From Bacteroides intestinalis DSM 17393 (lineage in GTDB: Bacteria > Bacteroidota > Bacteroidia > Bacteroidales > Bacteroidaceae): a DNA stretch of 64,000 bases. Where the stretch lies: positions 682,001 to 746,000 of the forward strand of contig NZ_ABJL02000007.1 of the NCBI RefSeq assembly GCF_000172175.1. The letters are read 5' to 3'. How positions within the stretch are numbered: the stretch's first letter is position 1; every line of letters begins with the position of its first letter. The notes under the pieces were generated by a model, which was not told the DNA's origin, ran no database searches, and saw only the letters and a program-made list of their open reading frames with translations. This document shows, piece by piece, positions 61,491-64,000 of this stretch. The position numbers and the translations under genes are program-made.

Positions 61491-64000
61491 TTAGTTTTTC
61501 TTTTTTCCGTTTCCTGTTATGTAATTCTTGAAATGCTTGGAGTTGACAACTGCCTGTACACAGCCTTTCTGCAAGTCCTGCTTGGCCTTTCCGTTACCTT
61601 TGATGTTATCCATAAACATATAGATGACATAGAATTTGGCGGTCCTTCTCTGCTCCTTGTTGGCGGTCTGCAAATCGGTGTCCGAGATGATAACAGCCAA
61701 TAAACCGGTTTCTTCGTTGATGGAACTATCGTTAATGGTACCGGTCTTGGCATACATGAAGACGTTTCTGTTTTCATCATGCAGCTGCTTCTTTATGCCT
61801 TTTAAGTATGTAGCTGTTCCGTAGTCTATGACGGATGCCATTCCTTTGAAGAGGTTGTTTCCCAAGAAACTGGTATATTTGTCTTCGCTGCCCCAAGAGT
61901 CATCTATGGAGAAGTCGGTGACTTCATTGTGATATTCCGGATTCACGGTCAGGTGGAAGCTTGTATTCATGGACGCCAGCTTTCCGAACATTTCGGCCAT
62001 CTTCAGAGGAGTAATGTCCATAAAACGTCTCATACCTAAGGTAACTCCTCTGATGGCTGATGCGTAATTAACTTCGGTGGGATTCTTTCGAAGCTCAAAA
62101 TCTATAAATGATGGTTCCGGAGCAGTCCACGACTCATTCTGTACGAGTGAGATTTCATAATCCTGTGCATACCTGCGCAAGTCTGCATCTAGTCCGTTGG
62201 TGGCGGATTTACGGTAACTTAATATGTTGGAATTCTTGCTTGATGCAAATAAAGACCGTGCAGGCATAGTGAAGTTCTGTTCAAACTGCTGCGCTATCAG
62301 GGGATTCTTTTCCTTGGTCGGTTCCAATATCTGATTGAACTTGCTCCTGCGATGATTTACTTCGACAACCGGGAAACTTTCTTTCTTTATATTGTGGGCG
62401 ACAGTAAATAGAGTGTTGTCTGCACCGTCTGCCCTGCCCACCTGGCAGAATTCCTTGTTGAAGCGTGATGCATCGAACGAGCCTATATAGACCATTACGG
62501 AATTGAAGAAGTTACTTGAGCGGTAGATATACTTCTCGATATTGAAGGCCTCACCGGGACCCGGTTCATCCGAAGGCAACGACCTCCATCCGGTTTTCAT
62601 CCCCAAGGTTTTTCCTGCATAATGGGTTGCATTGTTGTGGGGGGCTTCCATACCTACCAGGCGGAAACCTTCCCAACCTATATTGTAGCCGGAGGTCACA
62701 GCGGCAAATGTCATAGGTTTCAATGAAGACCCCGGACCGAAGCGTAGCGGAAAGAGATTCAGATTGCCGAACAAGTCGCGCTCTTCACCTCCCAATGCCA
62801 GCATGTTCAGTTTCTCTGCCCATTGGCTATATGATATCTCATCATTGGGATCCAGGCGCAGTTGGGGATTATCCTTAAAATCTACCATTGCCTTTATATG
62901 TCCGTCTGCATTGGCAACGATGACACTCATGTCTGCCTCTTTTTTTAGGTTATCCATAATGGCATATAACTCCTGGCTCAATCGCATATCCAATGTGGTT
63001 TGGTAAGACTCTATCTTTAGCTTTTGCTCCGGGGTGTCTTGTGCTGTCTGTTTCTGTTTTCTGGTATATACTTTGCTGACAAAGTCCGAATAGGGCTTGG
63101 CCCAATAGAAACCGTACTTTTGCGGATAGATAAAGGTGTGGTGTCCGTTCAGCCATATATTTTTTGCCACATATTCTTTGGTTTCAAACAGAAGCTGATG
63201 GTTACCCAGCTTGTCGCCCGGCAATACACGCATTACGCTATAGTTTCCGTCGCCTTCGTAAACATCATAGTTGTTCTGATAATAGCTGGTCAGTTGCATC
63301 TTCCTACCGGGGGTTGCAGTAAGAATCACAATGGGCGTCTGCTGTGATTGCGGAGTCCATGTGGTTGGTATCTGCCATAGCTTTCCTCCTTCAATAGGTA
63401 TATCTATCTCTCCAAAGTCTGCTTTGCATACCTCCACTTGCTTCTTGCTATCAAGAAATACCGTTTCGTTGTGGTAGGCGGATGCGGCGGTAAGGTCTCC
63501 CTTCCAATAGTTACGGCTGTCGATGGGGTTGTCGTGCATATAGTAGTTTCTATGCAGAGCAAGTTCCAGCATACCTGTATTGCGGTTGGTACGCATGAAT
63601 ATAATATTGGAATATACATTGTTTTTGCAATACGAGTTCAGGAAAGCATATATCAGACCCTTGCCGAACTTGGTAAGCGCATACTTCCGGTTGATGCTGT
63701 CGTTGTCCAGTCTGTCCCGCAGTTTGTATGCTTTGTCAAAGTCGTAGAAGAAAGTGGAAACGTCTCCGTCACGAATCAGATTCCGGGCATATTCTTTGGC
63801 CATGGGCGAGATTCTGCTGGCACCGGAGCGCTGCTGGTACATTAAGAACAGGCGGTTGATGAATTCCAATTCATTCTTTTCCACATCCGAGAGCGGATTC
63901 TTCTGCGAATTATAGCTCATTCGCAGATAGGTGGCATTATCCTGAAGGTAAGTCTCCATCTTAATATTGCTGCTTCTCCATATCCTCTTGTACTGGGCAA
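61491..64000 (-). CDS. Divergent penicillin-binding-type transpeptidase, partial at the window edge
   Basis: At least 835 residues; the reading frame stays open from the stop at 61491 to base 64000, so the true start lies outside, and the ATG at 63959 is internal or alternative. The three serine transpeptidase motifs are present: SSLK (Ser codon 62727-62729), SSN in YRSSNFFNS, and KTG (61740-61748) in YAKTGTINDS. The domain starts with a segment like other PBPs (QTTLDMRLSQELYAIM). No glycosyltransferase-51 domain is visible in the part seen, and a large region of about 330 residues before the transpeptidase resembles nothing I know. It leads a four-gene operon with unknown partners and a membrane protease. 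Confidence 0.75.
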   Translation of the reverse strand, partial: AQYKRIWRSSNIKMETYLQDNATYLRMSYNSQKNPLSDVEKNELEFINRLFLMYQQRSGASRISPMAKEYARNLIRDGDVSTFFYDFDKAYKLRDRLDNDSINRKYALTKFGKGLIYAFLNSYCKNNVYSNIIFMRTNRNTGMLELALHRNYYMHDNPIDSRNYWKGDLTAASAYHNETVFLDSKKQVEVCKADFGEIDIPIEGGKLWQIPTTWTPQSQQTPIVILTATPGRKMQLTSYYQNNYDVYEGDGNYSVMRVLPGDKLGNHQLLFETKEYVAKNIWLNGHHTFIYPQKYGFYWAKPYSDFVSKVYTRKQKQTAQDTPEQKLKIESYQTTLDMRLSQELYAIMDNLKKEADMSVIVANADGHIKAMVDFKDNPQLRLDPNDEISYSQWAEKLNMLALGGEERDLFGNLNLFPLRFGPGSSLKPMTFAAVTSGYNIGWEGFRLVGMEAPHNNATHYAGKTLGMKTGWRSLPSDEPGPGEAFNIEKYIYRSSNFFNSVMVYIGSFDASRFNKEFCQVGRADGADNTLFTVAHNIKKESFPVVEVNHRRSKFNQILEPTKEKNPLIAQQFEQNFTMPARSLFASSKNSNILSYRKSATNGLDADLRRYAQDYEISLVQNESWTAPEPSFIDFELRKNPTEVNYASAIRGVTLGMRRFMDITPLKMAEMFGKLASMNTSFHLTVNPEYHNEVTDFSIDDSWGSEDKYTSFLGNNLFKGMASVIDYGTATYLKGIKKQLHDENRNVFMYAKTGTINDSSINEETGLLAVIISDTDLQTANKEQRRTAKFYVIYMFMDNIKGNGKAKQDLQKGCVQAVVNSKHFKNYITGNGKKKN

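Overview
The window looks like a gut Bacteroides chromosome (Bacteroidales). The evidence is the SusC/SusD pair, a hybrid two-component sensor (HTCS), S-type sulfatases, GH97 and GH13 starch enzymes, and two copies of the Bacteroides promoter form TTTG-N19-TAnnTTTG (10209-10239 and 26551-26581). No rRNA, tRNA or CRISPR array was recognised.

Layout. 1-3626: 3' end of an alpha-glucan locus (partial glycosidase, GH13 lipoprotein, SusB-like GH97). 3897-9588: a beta-helix DUF2807 lipoprotein, a YgjP-type metalloprotease, a small membrane protein, an esterase and a GH3 beta-glucosidase. 10306-20681: housekeeping block rimP-nusA-infB, cvpA, sufBCDS. 20748-28809: CNNM/CBS transporter, UPF0145 protein, an IS110-family element whose non-coding end looks like a bridge-RNA gene, sodium-pump decarboxylase beta and gamma-like subunits, and an NfeD/flotillin pair. 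28897-30496: a LytTR membrane regulator and a LiaF-like protein. 30729-58966: one large polysaccharide utilisation locus (PUL), all on the + strand: HTCS, GH2-like enzyme, double SGNH esterase, CBM32/GH-A/CBM96-like enzyme, SusC, SusD, BACON surface lipoprotein, GH50-like enzyme, GH88-DUF2264 fusion, sulfatase, GH43-CBM32, sulfatase. 59147-64000: a minus-strand operon with a divergent penicillin-binding-type transpeptidase, two unknown proteins and a membrane HExxH protease.

How the genes work together. The PUL reads as a complete system for a sulfated, acetylated, uronic-acid-containing glycan: the HTCS senses an oligosaccharide, SusC/D and the BACON protein capture and import it, and the esterase, sulfatases and glycosidases strip and depolymerise it. 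The exact substrate cannot be fixed from sequence alone.

Most unusual signal. Five intergenic sites hold short arrays of about 18-bp, often inverted-repeat units repeated at a pitch of 22 bp (two DNA turns): 9893-10020, 30559-30620, 37672-37755, 51616-51743 and 59085-59145. Three arrays use different words. The other two share one word, lie in the same orientation, and bracket the PUL almost exactly. They are too short-pitched for CRISPR and match no feature class I know. The second notable signal is the predicted bridge RNA (23905-24043) of the IS110 element, which lies next to a REP-like hairpin.
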